64,000 nucleotides of DNA from assembly GCF_030272615.1 (NCBI RefSeq), contig NC_081409.1, positions 202,350,449-202,414,448 on the forward strand. The letters are read 5' to 3'. The notes under the pieces are model-generated. The model saw nothing but the letters and a program-made list of their open reading frames with translations. It was not told where the DNA came from and made no database searches. How positions within the stretch are numbered: position 1 is the first letter of the stretch; each line of letters begins with the position of its first letter. Made by a program: the position numbers and the translations under genes. Source of the DNA: Cryptomeria japonica. Lineage: Eukaryota > Streptophyta > Pinopsida > Cupressales > Cupressaceae. This document shows, piece after piece, positions 11,171-24,462 of this stretch.

Positions 11171-11869
11171 AAGAGATGATATTTTTTATTGGCCTATAAT
11201 TGTACTAGTCAAATTCCAACATATATATTGTACAGGGATAGAAGAGAGACTTTTAGATCTTATTTTATTCAATAATCAATGGGACATTATAGAACTTTCT
11301 ATCTATTTTGTCCCATCTTTCATTACAGGCTTTCTTATGTCAAGTTGTAATCTTTCTTTGATATTTCTCTAGAATATATGGTTGTATCTAATCTCATTGA
11401 AAAAACTTTATGTTCTAAAGTGGTTGTATGTTATTCATTTATTCAATGTGCATTCACTTTTTTATCTATTTATAGGTTGGGAAGAGATAGTTACCTATAT
11501 TATTGGTTATTGTTTGTGGGAACGAAACTATTGAACTCTATGTCATTTGTTTCGGTTCCTTTTTATTCAAAGTTTATTCTTAAGAAACTTGGGTATTTTT
11601 CTAATGTATTTCATCATGGATTCCTCTGTTTTCAATTTATTGGAATTTCCTTTACTATTTTTTGATTAAAAACATACCCTAAAAACTCCAAATTAAATTA
11701 TGTGAGAGGGTTGGCCATCTCAAACACAGAGGATGATTAACATTCCATAGTTGATCTTTCCAATTTTTTAGTATACTTTGTCATCATTTACCACTAGGTG
11801 AGTCATAATTAAATGAATCTTACAAGGTAAAAAATCTATTAATCAACAAGAAAAAATTGTACTCCTTAA
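11171..11869. other. AT-rich stretch without recognisable feature
   Basis: Open frames at 11157-11372 and 11378-11665 are hydrophobic, AT-driven and match nothing I recognise. The stretch probably holds the 5' part of the following Copia relic, but no LTR end or primer site is visible. Confidence 0.4.
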
Positions 11870-14800
11870 GAATGGAAGCTCGGTTAGATGAACTAAAGAT
11901 CGGCTGAAAAAAATCAATATGTTGGTGAATCAACTGACATTATATGATGTAAAAATGGATGAGGGGGATAGATTTCATATCTTACTTTGTTCATGGAAAT
12001 TCATAGGATTCTCTCATTATGGTTATTGAGAGCAATTATATTATATTAAAAAATTGAAAATGGTGTTTTTTCTTTAATTTTTTAAGAGATGAAGAGGAAA
12101 GTATCCATCAATGCCAAAGAGGTATTAAATATTTGTGGAAGACCTATTTAGAAAAAGGAAAGAAGAACGAGAAAAGTGATCAATCCAAGTGTAAGGGAAG
12201 ATCCAAAACTCCTAGAAATTCTAAAGCTATTGTTGGAACTAGAGTAAGCCTGGATACTTTAGTAAGGAGGAAGAAAAAATATAAGAAGAAAAAAAAATTG
12301 ATTTTGATTCTATGTTCAAGGAAGAAGATGATGTATTCACTGCATATTTGACCACTCATGCAAGTAATAATGCATGGTTAATCGACTTAGGTGCATGATT
12401 CCATATGATCTCTAATAGATATTGGATGATTATTCTTATTTAAATATTGTTGGATGAGGTAAAGTTAGAATTATGTTTTCTCATGGTAAAGAAAAGGGTA
12501 TTAATGATGTGTTTTATATCCTTGGATTAATATAAAATTTATTATCTATGAGAAAACTAATAGATGTGGGCGTGATCAATATTTTCTTATGTAGAATTCA
12601 AGATAGTTAGAGGTGTTATGGTGATCGTGAGAGGTGTTTCCACATTGCATAAGGTTGATTTATACACTATTGAGTGCAATATTGAAACATAAGTTTGTGG
12701 CTACTTCATTGGAAATTGTGAAGGTTTCATCTTTAGCAAATGGTCATCGCTTATAGATACCCAAGGGTACCCTTTCTTTAGAATCAAAATTACCTATAAG
12801 AAAGACTATGTTATGACACCAAAAAATTTGTCACATTAGAAAAAGGGTCTAATGATCCTGAAAAATAAAAATCATTTTGCAATTTGATTTATTGTAATCC
12901 AATTTTATTTTTGTGAACATTCTTTCTATGGTAAACAAAATTATGTTCAATTTTACAAGTTTTTATAAATCTTGTGGTGTACTTGATATTATTCATTTTA
13001 ACGTGTTTGGTCAAGTAGATGTTACTTCTATTTTAAAATTCAAATGATATGCTTTATTCATTACCAATTATAGTAGGACATGGGTATATTTTCTAAATAG
13101 TAAATATGAAGTTTTCAATCAATTTAAAGATTTAAAGTAATGGTTAAGCTATAAATTGGAAAGAAAGAAAAAAAGTTTAAGGACTAATAATGGTGGTGAT
13201 ATTTTTCTAATAATTTTGATGGATTTTGTAAAGATTATGGCATTCAAAGATAAAAGATAACTTTGTATTCTCCAAAAACAATTGGAGTTACAAAAAGAAT
13301 GAATATGGCACTGATGGAGAAGTCTATGAGTATGGTTAGTGGTACAGGTCTAGAATAAAGGTTTTGGGTTGAAGTTGTTGTCATTTCTTGCTACCTAATT
13401 GACACATCTCCTACATCATCTCATGTTGATAAAAAAAATGGAGGCTTGATTACATCACAAGCCTTCATTGAGAATCTTAGACATATGCACAATTTCCAAA
13501 GGAGAAGCAAACAAAATTGGAGAACGGGGATATGAAATGTATCTTCATCGAGTATAATTATGGTGTGAAAGGATACAATCTTTGGGGCCATATTGCATAG
13601 AAGGTGATATATAGTAGAATTGTGATTGTTAGATAAGCTAAGCCTTATTTTGTTACATTGTAGCTAGAAAAAAGTGATAGAAATATGTGACTCAACTTCT
13701 TTCACACACACACACACCCACACGCATATATGAGGACCTTAGATATATAAGAATTTGAGGAGACCTCATCTACCTTCGAATCTTTAGATGAGTAGGAAGA
13801 ACCTCCAGCTCGGATCACTCAAAATTCTATAAGGTGTAGACAACCACTTGAAAGGTACATGATGATTAGAGATGTATTTTTTCTTTGAATACTAACATGG
13901 TTGAACCCAGATATGTAGAAGAGGCATCAGATATGAATGATGCAAAATACTGGAAGATTGTTATGGATGAAGAATTGATATCTTTGAAAAAGAATGATGC
14001 ATGAGATCTAGTACCATTTCCCGAATGATGAAAACTTATTGATTGCAAATTGATTTTAAATGAAAATATTGGTTCAAATGGAGGCATTGAGAAGTACAAA
14101 ACATGGTTGGTTGAAAAAGGTGATTATCAAGTTGAGGGTGTTTATTATAGTGGGATAGTTTCTCCTATTTTCAAAATGTCATTCATTATATTCTTGCTTA
14201 CTATCGTTGTTGTTTATAATCTAGGGGTTGATAAAATGGATGTGAAAATGACTTTTCTTCATGGTGATTTGGAGGAAGATATTTATATGACACAACCAGA
14301 GCCCTGTGTGGTGAAAGGTAAGAGTAATTTGGTTTGTGAATTGAAGAAATATTTATATGGCCTCAAATAGAGTCTTACAATTTGGTACCAAAAATTTGTT
14401 ACATGTGTGTTGAGTTTAGGATTTAAGAACTCTAAATTAGATCACTATGTTTATTATAAATTGGGCGGTGATCATTTCTTATTTATTGCATTATATGTTG
14501 ATGATATGTTAATTATTAGTAAAGGGAATAAAAATAAAGACTCAATCTATACCTAAATTTGAAATTAAAGATCATGGCATAGCTAAACACATTCTTGGGA
14601 TGCAAATTAAAAGATATATAGTGAATAGGAAACTTTGGCTTGGATAGAGTTAGTATGTCAATTCAGTTTTACAAAAGTTTAGCTTGCAATATTATAGATC
14701 ATTGTGTGTTCATCTTATAGTCAAGCAAAGTTATATACTTCACATTGTCCAACATCCCCATCAAGATGGAATACATGAGAAGAGTGCATTACCATAGTGC

Positions 14801-15037
14801 AATTGGAAGTTTAATGTATGTTACGGTTTGCGCTAGACTAGACATTTCCCAAGTAGTGGGAATCCTTTTCAAATATATGTCTGGTCCTAATAGAGTCCAC
14901 CAAAGAGTCTCCAGATATTTGCAGGGTACCTCAGCGTATTCTTTGTGTTATCATGGTAATTTGATAGAAGATTATCATTCTCTTGGCATCAAGGTTATGT
15001 GGATCCGAATTGGGTTGGTGATTTTGAAACTAGATAG
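11870..15037 (+). pseudogene. Copia gag-pol relic, heavily degraded (part 1)
   Basis: Plus-strand Copia polyprotein with many stops and frameshifts, domains still in Copia order. Gag stretch at about 11870-12000 (LDELKDRLKKINMLVNQL). Basic gag tail at about 12133-12330. Protease active site region near 12375-12410, reading AWLIDLGA where the family has DSGA, followed by a stop. Integrase core near 13060-13215 (TWVYFLNSKYEVF, then TNNGGDIF). Reverse transcriptase at about 13900-14540, including MDVKMTFLHGDLEEDIYM (14236-14290) and YVDDMLII (about 14492-14515). RNase H start at about 14745-15037. It breaks exactly where the solo LTR begins at 15038 and resumes at 37720. Confidence 0.75.
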
Positions 15038-15846
15038 TGTTGGAGTACAGAAAGACACTGAGGGGGGGGTGGAGGTGAATCAATGTCTTATTAAACAGAG
15101 CTAATTTTTTACCTTAACTTCTTTAAACAAGACATTCATTTAAAATTTGTGACAATCATACTTTGAATTTTGTGATGCAAACTTGTTTGAACACTGACAA
15201 GAACCAACAAGATGACTTATTAACATTTGCTGAACAGAATGAAGACATTTGATAATAAGAAGGGCTTATGAGACAGTATAAATGACTACTTAATTCTCTT
15301 TAAAGTGATATGGTAGACTAAAGTTTTATACATTTATCATCATGCCAATAATAAACAACAAAATGAATACTTCTCATGACCAAAGCATAGAAATGAGATA
15401 GACCAAATAAGATATAAACTCATAACATAGAATTTCCTGAGTGGAAAACCCTCAAAGGAAATAAAAACTACTCGAAAATGCCTCACTAGCAAAGCCTCAC
15501 TGGCTACAATATGTCTCACTGACATTTAAATGTACTTCACTGATCTGTCTCATACCAACATAGTTTTGATACAAATATAGAGTATCATCTTTGTTTCACT
15601 TCACAACATCTTTTGATCTCATATACTTAAGATTCAGAAGAAAAAGTACAATATGCCTCAATTATTCACATATAATATATCATTATGCATATGTAAAGAA
15701 TACACAGTGGTGTAATATAGTAAATCTCTACACTGCAAGTGCCTTGTAAATTTTCATAGTATGTTGATATACAAAGTAGAATGATAATACATTTGAATCA
15801 CTATGAGCCAATAACTCTCACACAGAGTATAATCAAGAATGATGTC

Positions 15847-16923
15847 TATCATGCCTGTGAAGTGTAGACCTGTTAGACCTGCAGCTGCAACACAAAACAA
15901 TAAATCATTACAAGCAATGATTAGAAAATTAATCAACGAAAGATAAAACCATAGCTAATCAATCTATTGCCTCCTAGTAAATACGAGTATGAATTTTTCT
16001 CTCAGATTTGGTTATGCAAATTCCAGTGACTTGACTACACTTAAATGGAGGATTTAAATGATGAAGATGCATGATCTAGAGGAGGTAATGATTAAGCTAC
16101 ATGATTTCATAATTGTTCTAGAAAATAAGCTAGAATGAAGATGCAATTAAGCTAAAATTGAACATGATAACAAATGCTAAGAATGATTTACTAAGAGCTA
16201 TATGCCTATAGTAACAATGTTTGAATGCAAATGGGATGTGATCCTTATTGCTCCAAAATGGGGTCTATTTATAGGATTTACAGGACCAGGGGTGATGTGG
16301 CATGAATTAACAATCGAGATTTAATCTAAAGATATCAATGGTTAAATTGGAGGAGGTTGGCAAAGAGGCTGGATAAGAGGGGACAACGTCATCTCTATGG
16401 TGACAAGTGTCAAGAGGCTTCTAGAAGAGGTTGGATGAAAGGAAACACTTAGTGACAAGTGTCACAAAGCTTTGCTCATGAGAGGGCAAAGTGTTCAAGG
16501 AAAGGGGACATGGTGGTTAGGATGTGCAAGCTAGGTTGATTAATTAAACCCGAGGTTAGATGGAATGAGTTAGGTTTAGAAGGGGTTAGGTTAGGTGGTT
16601 AGAAGTTAGGATAATTTGAATTTAAAAATTCAAAGAATAGGAAAAGGCTAATTAATCTCAACAACTCATAAATTGATTTGTTTTAATTAATTAGGGGATT
16701 TAGAAGAAATGAATTTGATGATGGATTTGATGGGGGAAATTAATTAATTAAAGGGGATTATGAAAATGAACCTATTAAATAAATCCTTAAATTTATTAAT
16801 AAGTAGATGAAAAGGGGGATTTTAATCAAATTTCTTAGCGAATTCAATTAAATTAGGAAGGGGGGTTAATTAAATAATTGCTTATTTAATTAATTATCTT
16901 CAGACCATTTTGAGGTGTATACA
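15847..16923 (-). repeat. 3' LTR of the Tat Gypsy element
   Basis: Minus strand begins TGTATACACCTCAAAATGG and ends near CATGATA, so the G of the terminal TG/CA pair is mutated at this end. It pairs with 34741-35812. A TATA-like CCTATAAATA lies on the minus strand at 16266-16275. Confidence 0.8.
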
Positions 16924-16940
16924 TTTTGCCCCTCTTTGAA
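16924..16940 (-). other. Polypurine tract of the Tat Gypsy element
   Basis: Minus strand reads CAAAGAGGGGCAAAA directly before the LTR start TGTATACA. Position and purine content fit the plus-strand primer. Confidence 0.75.
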
Positions 16941-17776
16941 GTGAGGTGTGATGATGTGTTAATTCAAAGAATAATCTCATTTTGATGATGATATTGGTTC
17001 GATAGGATGCCCCATCTCTTGATTGCGATATGATGATGCCCCCTCGGGAGATCAATTGAGGTAATTGATCTTTTGAGTTATTGGATGATTGTGAAATTGA
17101 TATCTCAATTAGAAATGATTTGATGTCTGCAGTTGTGATTGATGAAAATGTGAGTTCTACAATCATGATGATGTGGTTCTTGATTATTGATAAAGTTTGA
17201 TTGGTTAGATTGATAAGATCGAGATTCAGTTTGGTTTCAGGAATGACACCTCCTGTATAAGACAAAGATGATCAAAGCGTCTGGTTTCAGGAACGATATA
17301 TCTTGTATAAGACATGAGAGAAACAATTTAGATGCGATTGATTGATAGAATTGATAAGATTGATTGGATAAAGAACTGACAGTTTGTTGATATCAAGTTG
17401 CAGAATGATTCGTATATGCTGATGTTGGTTCTATTGAGAGAGTAACATAAGATTTTCGCTGGAGCGACAATGTCTGGAGAGATATGAGTCATCAGTCTGA
17501 TTGTGTATACACTTGTGATGATACCTTGATGATTCTTACGATAGATTTAACCTTAGATAAAAGAAGCATGCGGGATCCCATGCAAGAATGAAATGCAAGT
17601 TAAAATGCAAATGCAATGCAAACTACGAGCGAACCAATCACTGGATTATTGCGTTTTTGTCATCATTGAGCTTTTGAAATGTGGGAAGTGAGTGCAAACA
17701 TTGATGGTATAATTAACCATGATGACCTGAGCACTGCTTTCCTGGATTTTGATATGGTAAGTTAGCACAAGCATCG
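16941..17776 (-). other. Non-coding 3' region of the Tat element (part)
   Basis: Rich in GAT/TGAT, without supported ORFs. It lies between integrase and the polypurine tract and continues at 24458 after the Copia insertion. Near 17222-17300 it holds a local direct repeat TGGTTTCAGGAA followed by AAGACA. Confidence 0.5.
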
Positions 17777-18831
17777 TGTAGGTCCCGGGGACAACTGAGA
17801 GGGGGGGGTGAATCAGTTGTCAAATAAATTCAAACCAAAATATTGTTAACCAACTTGTTGCTTAATACCGGTGAGACAGTTAATTGTGTCGGTGAACAGT
17901 ATTAACAGGAAATGTTGTACCGGTAGGAATTAATGCATGAAACATAAACATAAAGTCATTCACAACACATGACACAGATATTTATACGTGGAAACCCTAT
18001 AAGGGGAAAAACCACGGTGGGAAACCTTACCCACAATCAGATGATACTACTGCAGATAGTAAGTGTACAAGAGGGGTCTGCACATGCAAAAAGGCCAACA
18101 GCCTAGAGCTCACTGCTCAAACACAAATGGGAGTCACACTGACTACAGTTGGATGGTTAAATCCAATGAGAGTGTACTGCACAAAATAGCATCTTCATAT
18201 GCTGGATTCAGTACCGATGTAATGCTGATATGCTTCTACAAAAACCTAACTTCACCTTCAAATGATGTCTTCGTGTTTATCTCTGCTTGATCTCGCATAT
18301 ACCCTTCCTTAAAATCTTTTTCACATTCCACCCTTGATCTTACAAATAAGATATTACATTTATACCATACCCTAAGACCAATTTTAGTAGGTCAGCTCTA
18401 CAAGATATTACAATAAAGACATTTTACAAATAATACAATATCCGATGCAATAACCGATTGAACATGTCAACTTAATGCATTTACAACAATAATAAATCAT
18501 CTCCATAGCGTGCCATGCTGATCTGGAAAAAATAAACCTGTCGGTGTAACCCTAGATAACCTGGACCTATTTGTCGATAAAAGCAAATATGCAAATAACA
18601 ATATACCAATGATATTACTTCAAGGAAAAGTGTCCATATGATGTCTTCGATATTACCAAGTGTCTTCCATGTCTTTGCAGGTACCGATGATCATTATATC
18701 CTGTCGGTTGACCATATACCGGTGATTGTTTGAACAGTTTACTGATTACCGGTGAATGTTGTTGGATCTCTAAAGTAGGTGTATTTAGCAGTTGTTGACA
18801 TCAATGACAAAACCATACCAAAATACCAACA
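17777..18831 (-). repeat. 3' LTR of Copia 1 (1,055 bp)
   Basis: Plus strand TGTAGGTCCC...ATACCAACA. Contains the Copia LTR motif at 17985-18025 and about a dozen ACCGGT/ACCGAT/TCGGT elements. The ORF at 18063-18290 recurs in the other LTR and is antisense to the element. Confidence 0.93.
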
Positions 18832-18855
18832 ATCTCCCCCTTTGGAATTGATGGC
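18832..18855 (-). other. Polypurine tract of Copia 1
   Basis: Minus strand reads TTCCAAAGGGGGAGAT directly before the LTR start TGTTGGTAT. Confidence 0.85.
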
Positions 18856-19193
18856 AACACAAGATGGAAAAACCATCAAAGTGCCAAAATAGAAATGCTA
18901 AGTACAAAAACCAATTCTCCCCCTAGGAGTAATATGTGTTTATACAAAGATTCATTTACAATACCAATCTCTCCTCAAAAAGATCTTCCATATATGTATT
19001 TTCCTTAATGTTTTTCCATATATCTCTCCCCCTTTGACATCAGATGCCAAAGTTACAAAAAGGTCAAGTTCATACAAAATACCAATCAATTCAATATACC
19101 AACTACTCCCCCTAAGAAGTAGCTTCCTCATCAAATACCGGAATAAAAGATTTGTCCATTTAATTCTGTCGGTTGATGACAATCATCAACTAT

Positions 19194-22100
19194 CTAAGTC
19201 TCTACCAATGGAGGTAAGACTCCGAGCTGATCTCTGAGATACTCAAATGTTTCCTTAGGCAAAGGTTTTGTAAAAATATCTGCAAGTTGTTCTTTAGTAT
19301 TCACATAAACCAGTTTTATTTCCTTTTCTTCAACTTTTTCCCTTAGAAAATTCAGTTTGATAGAAACATGTTTTGTTTTAGAATGTAATACTGGATTCTT
19401 AGATATATCAATTGCTGCAGTGTTATCACAATAAATAGTAATAGGTTCCTTGCATTTTACCTTTATGTCTTTCAACATTTGCTTAAGCCAAAGTACCTGT
19501 GTACAGTTTGTTGCTGCTGCAACATATTCTGATTCTGCTATTGATAAAGATGTACAACTCTGTTTCTTACTTAACCAAGAAACTAATCTTTTTCCAAGAA
19601 AGAATGCTCCTCCAGTGGTGCTTTTTCTATCATCCACATCTCCTGCCCAATTTGCATCTGTGTATGCATATAGATCAAAATTTTCATCTTTAGGGTACCA
19701 TAATCCAAGATTTGATGTGCCTTGTAAGTACCGCAAAATCCTTTTTACTGCCGATTCATGATTTTCTTTGGGATTACTCTGAAATCTAGAAACTATACAT
19801 ATTGCATTCATAATATCAGGTCTGGTTTGTGTCAAATACAGTAAACCTCCTATCATAGATTTGTATCTAGTTGGATTAACAGGTGTAGATTCATCCCTTT
19901 GAGATAATTTGTCATTTGTAGTCATAGGTGTGCTTACTCGTTTAGAGTTCTCCATCCCAAATTTCTTGAGTAGTTCTTTCAAGTACTTAGATTGACTCAA
20001 AAATATGCCTTTATCAGTATGTAAAATCTGCAATCCTAAAAAGAATTTTATTTCTCCAATCATAGACATTTCAAATTCATGTTGCATTTTAAGAGAAAAT
20101 TCTTTGCATAATCCATCTTCTCCTCCAAAAATTATATCATCAACAAATACTTCCATAATCAAAATGTCATCATTAGTTACTTTGTAATATAAATTGCTAT
20201 CTGCATTTCCTTTAGTAAAACCAATTTTTAAAAGATACTTATCCAATCTTGCATACTAGGCTCTTGGAGCTTGTTTTAGTCCATACAGGGCTTTTTTTAA
20301 TCTGCAAACCATATCATTGTTATCTGTCAAAGAAAACCCATCAGGTTGTTCAATATAGACTTCCTCCTCAAGATCTCCATTCAAGAATGCACATTTAATA
20401 TCCATTTGATAAACTTTGTAATCCTTGTGAGCTGCAAAGGCCAAGAATAATCTAACTGCCTCAATTCTGGCTACCGGTGCAAAGGTTTCATTGTAATCAA
20501 CTCCTTCTTTCTGAGAATATCCCTTACACACTAGTCTTGCTTTATTCCTGACAACCTTACCATCTTCATTGAGTTTGTTTCTAAATACCCATTTGGTTCC
20601 AACTACATTTTTATTTTCAAGTCGGGGAACTAATGTCCAAGTATTATTTTTCTCAATCTGTCCTAATTCTTCTTCCATAGCTTTAATCCAAAATTTATCT
20701 TCACATGCCTCATTGATAGATAATGGTTCAATTTGATAAATAAGACATACCTCTTCATTTGTCAATCTTCCTCTTGTCATGACTCCCTTAAATTTGTTTC
20801 CAATTATCTAATCTTCAGAATGATTCAGTCTTACATATCGGGGTGTCTTAGTCTGCTGTTGTTCTTCAATTACTATGGTATCCTCTGATGATACCGAAGT
20901 AACTGGATCATCATTCTGTACCGATGGATTTACTGTTGGTTCATTTGTCATAATTTCTGTTACCGGTTCAGAGTCTATATACTTTGAAGTTCCTCTGAAT
21001 TGTTCATCAATCTTTACATTTGTACTCTCAAAAATTTTCTGTAATCTTTTATTAAAGCATCTATAAGCTTTACTTTTAAATGAATAACCAAGAAATATTC
21101 CTTCATCACTTCTAGTATCAAACTTGCCAATATACTCATCTCTTCTAATATAACATTTACTTCCAAAAATTCTGAAATACTTAAGAGTAGGAGTATTACC
21201 AAACCATAGTTCATGAGGGGTCTTACCAGTTTCACCTTTGATGTGAACTTTGTTGAATGTATAGACAGCAGTGCTTACTGCCTCTCTCCAGTACACATGT
21301 GGTAGATTTGCTTCTGATAGCATACTTCTTGATGCATCCAAAATAGTTCTATTCTTCCTTTCAACAACTCCATTCTGTTGAGGTGTCTGAGGTGCTGATA
21401 ACTGTCTTTTGATTCCATTAACTTCACAGAATGTATTAAAATCTCTAGATGTGAATTCTCCTCCTTGATCTGATCTTAAGCATTTAATTTTCTTACCGGT
21501 TTCATTTTCAACCATTGCTTTGAATAGTTTGAACTTCCCAAGAGCTTCTGATTTTTCTCTGAGAAAAGTAACCCAACACATTCTAGAATAATCATCAATA
21601 ATTAGCATGAAATATCTATCACCTTGCAAACTTTTAGTTCTTGCTGGACCACATAAATCAGTGTGAATTAAATCAAGAGCATTATTGGATTTTTTTGGAA
21701 TACTTTTGAAACTAGCTCTAACCTGTTTTCCAAATTGACATTCTTTGCAAATTGTATTCTGAGGTTTCACAATTTTAGGTAGATCTCTAACTGCCTTAAA
21801 AGTACTGATTTTTACCATGCAATCAAAATTTACATGACATAGTCTTTTATGCCATAGCCAACTTTCATCTATATGAGCAATTAAGCATGCCTTTTCACTG
21901 TTATTCAAATGAAAGATATTACCTCTAGTCTGATTACCGGTTGCAATTTCCAAACCAGTTCTATTCATGATTTTGCATTTTCCATTTTTAAATTGTAACT
22001 GAAAACCTTTCTCAACTAATTGACCAACACTTAAAAGATTATGTTTTAATCCCTCAACATAGTAAACATTGTTAGTGTTATGTTTACCATCAAGAGATAT

Positions 22101-23345
22101 TGAGCCCTTACCTTTGATTGAACAGGCTTTGTCATCTCCGAATCTTACTAAACCTCCATTGTATTCTTGAAAGCTCAAGAATTTGCCTTTGTCTCCAGTC
22201 ATGTGATGTGAGCATCCTGAATCAATAATCCATTCATCCTTTGATTCAACTTTAGCTGCTAGGGCTTGTTCTACCGATGGAGCAATAGGTACCGGTTGAT
22301 CTTCTGTTATAGCAACAAAGACCCATCCATTGTCTGTTGGATCCTCATCAGAATCATCGGTCACACCTTCATCAGCAATGTAACAAGATTTATCTTTGTT
22401 TTTCTTAAATCTGTATCTCTGATATTCAGGATTAGGTTTATATGTCCTTCTAGCTTCTTCTCTTAGTCTAGCATGTCTATCAGTGCATCTTGAAGTCATA
22501 TGACCAATCTTATTGCAGTTGAAACACTTAAAGGGTGTTTTACCTTCATACTTACTTCCAATTGGACCTTTTGGCATTTTTCTTGCAAATAGTGCTTCAA
22601 GTTCTTCAAGTTCTTCATTCTCCTTCCTAGTTTCTTCAAATTCTCTTGCATAAAAGGCTCTCCAGTCTGATTTGTCAAAAGATGGAGCAGATGATGTTGA
22701 TGTTTTGAAGGCCAAATCAGTTTTTACAGCAACAGGACCAAATTCCTCAATTTCAAAGGCTAAAAGTTTTCCAATCAATGTATCCCTAGTTACTGATGTA
22801 TTAGGCATTGTTCTCAATTCATTAATAGCAGTAACCTTCATTTTATATGCTGGTGGCAAACCTCTTAAGATCTTTAAAACAATCTCATCTTCACTCAAGG
22901 TTCCTCCACAACATTTGATACCTAAAACAATTTCATTTACTCTTTCCATAAAAGCAGAAATTCTTTCATCTTCTTCCATTTTCAGATGTTCATACCTGAC
23001 TCGGAAGCTTTAGTGTTTTGCAATTTTGACTGTGGAATCCCCTTCATTCAGTGTTTCCAAATGATCCCAAATAGCTTTTGCAGTAGATCTATCTGATAAT
23101 CCCATGATTTGTTGATCTGATAATGCGCTCAAAAGTGTTTCTCTTGCTTTGCAATCATTTTCTTCATCTTTAGCTAAAGTAACAGGAGCAGGCTGACTAG
23201 CTATAGCAGCAGTATAACCATTCTTAGTAACTTCCCAGATGTCTTTACCAATGCAATTCAAATGTGTCTCCATTCTGATTTTCCATATTCCATAGTTGGT
23301 TCCATCAAGTTTAGGACTATCCTTTCTGAAATAATTAGTAGACAT
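19194..23345 (-). pseudogene. Copia 1 Gag-Pol polyprotein, three in-frame stops
   Basis: One frame of 1,383 codons from ATG at 23345 to the stop at 19194. Domains in order: UBN2-type Gag (about 23345-22560); zinc knuckle CFNCNKIGHMTSRC (about 22484-22529); aspartic protease WIIDSGCSHHM (about 22200-22236); integrase HHCC ending CKECQFGK; rve core with DLIHTDLCGP, RSDQGGEF and QQNGVVERKNR (D, D, E); reverse transcriptase to [10 protein letters not shown] with VFVDDIIFGG (about 20120-20155); RNase H with YADANWAGDVDDRKS, ending ADIFTKPLPKETFEYLR. In-frame stops sit at 23010 (TAA), 20808 (TAG) and 20256 (TAG). The last replaces a Trp codon usual at that place. All pieces stay in one register. 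The upstream leader holds the primer site only 40 bp away. Confidence 0.93.
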
Positions 23346-23386
23346 TGGATCTTCTCAAGTTGTTAAACTTCTGCAAAAAGAGGACT

Positions 23387-23402
23387 AGGCTCTGATACCA
23401 AT
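23387..23402 (-). other. Primer-binding site (initiator tRNA-Met type) of Copia 1
   Basis: Minus strand reads ATTGGTATCAGAGCC directly after the LTR end CCTACA. TGGTATCAGAGC is the usual plant Copia iMet primer site. Confidence 0.92.
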
Positions 23403-24457
23403 TGTAGGTCCCGGGGACAACTGAGAGGGGGGGGTGAATTAGTTGTCAAATAAATTCAAACCAAAATATTGTTAACCAACTTGTTTCTTAATACCGGTGA
23501 GACAGTTAATTGTGTCGATGAACAGTATTAACAGGAAATGTTGTATCGGTAGGAATTAATGCATGAAACATAAACATAAAGTCATTCACAACACATGACA
23601 TAGATATTTATATGTGGAAACCCTGTAAAGGGAAAAACCATGGTGGGAAACCTTACCCACAATCAGATGATACTACTGCATATAGTAAGTGTACAAGAGG
23701 GGTCTGCACATGCAGAAAGGCCAACAGCCTAGAGCTCACTGCTCAAACACAAATGGGAGTCACACTGACTACAGTTGGATGGTTAAATCCAATGAGAGTG
23801 TACTGCACAAAATAGCATCTTCATATGCTGGATTCAATACCGGTGTAATGCTGATATGCTTCTACAAAAACCTAACTTCACCTTCAAATGATGTCTTCGT
23901 GTTTATCTCTGCTTGATCTCGCATATACCTTTCCTTAAAATCTTTTTCACATTCCACCCTTGATCTTACAAATAAGATCTTACATTTATACCATACCCTA
24001 AGACCAATTTTAGTAGGTCGGCTCTACAAGATATTAAAATAAAGACATTTTACAAATAATACAATATCCGATGCAATAACCGATTGAACATGTCGGCTTA
24101 ATGCATTTACAACAATAATAAATCATCTCCATAGCGTGCCATGCTAATCTGAAAAAGATAAACCTGTCGATGTAACCCTAGATAACCTGGACCTATTTGC
24201 CGGTAAAAGCAAATATGCAAATAACAATATACCAATGATATTACTTCAAGGAAAAGTGTCCACATGATGTCTTCGACATTACCAAGTGTCTTCCATGTCT
24301 TTGCAGGTACCGGTGATCATTATATCCTGCTAGTTGACCATATACCGATGATTGTTTGAACACTTTACTAATTACCGGTGAATGTTGTTGGATCTCTAAA
24401 GTAGGTGTATTTAGCAGTTGTTGACATCAATGACAAAACCATACCAAAATACCAACA
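23403..24457 (-). repeat. 5' LTR of Copia 1 (1,055 bp)
   Basis: Same length as the 3' LTR. Most differences from it are transitions at CG sites. The Copia LTR motif lies at 23611-23650. Confidence 0.93.
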
Positions 24458-24462
24458 CATCG

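Larger units (their letters stand above)
17777..24457 (-). mobile_element. Copia retrotransposon 1 (6,681 bp), nested in the Tat element
   Basis: Structurally complete. It has two 1,055-bp LTRs, an iMet-type primer site, one polyprotein frame and a polypurine tract, flanked by CATCG at 17772-17776 and 24458-24462. The LTRs differ at roughly 35-40 positions by manual count, mostly transitions. The coding frame has three nonsense codons and no frameshift, so it was probably active fairly recently compared with its host elements. Confidence 0.93.

Noticed and set aside
11378-11665. Hydrophobic 95-codon ORF as a possible membrane protein gene
   Set aside because: AT-driven composition, no motif, lies between two Copia relics with no gene structure.
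18063-18290. 75-codon ORF repeated at 23689-23916
   Set aside because: Located inside both LTRs of Copia 1, antisense to the element.
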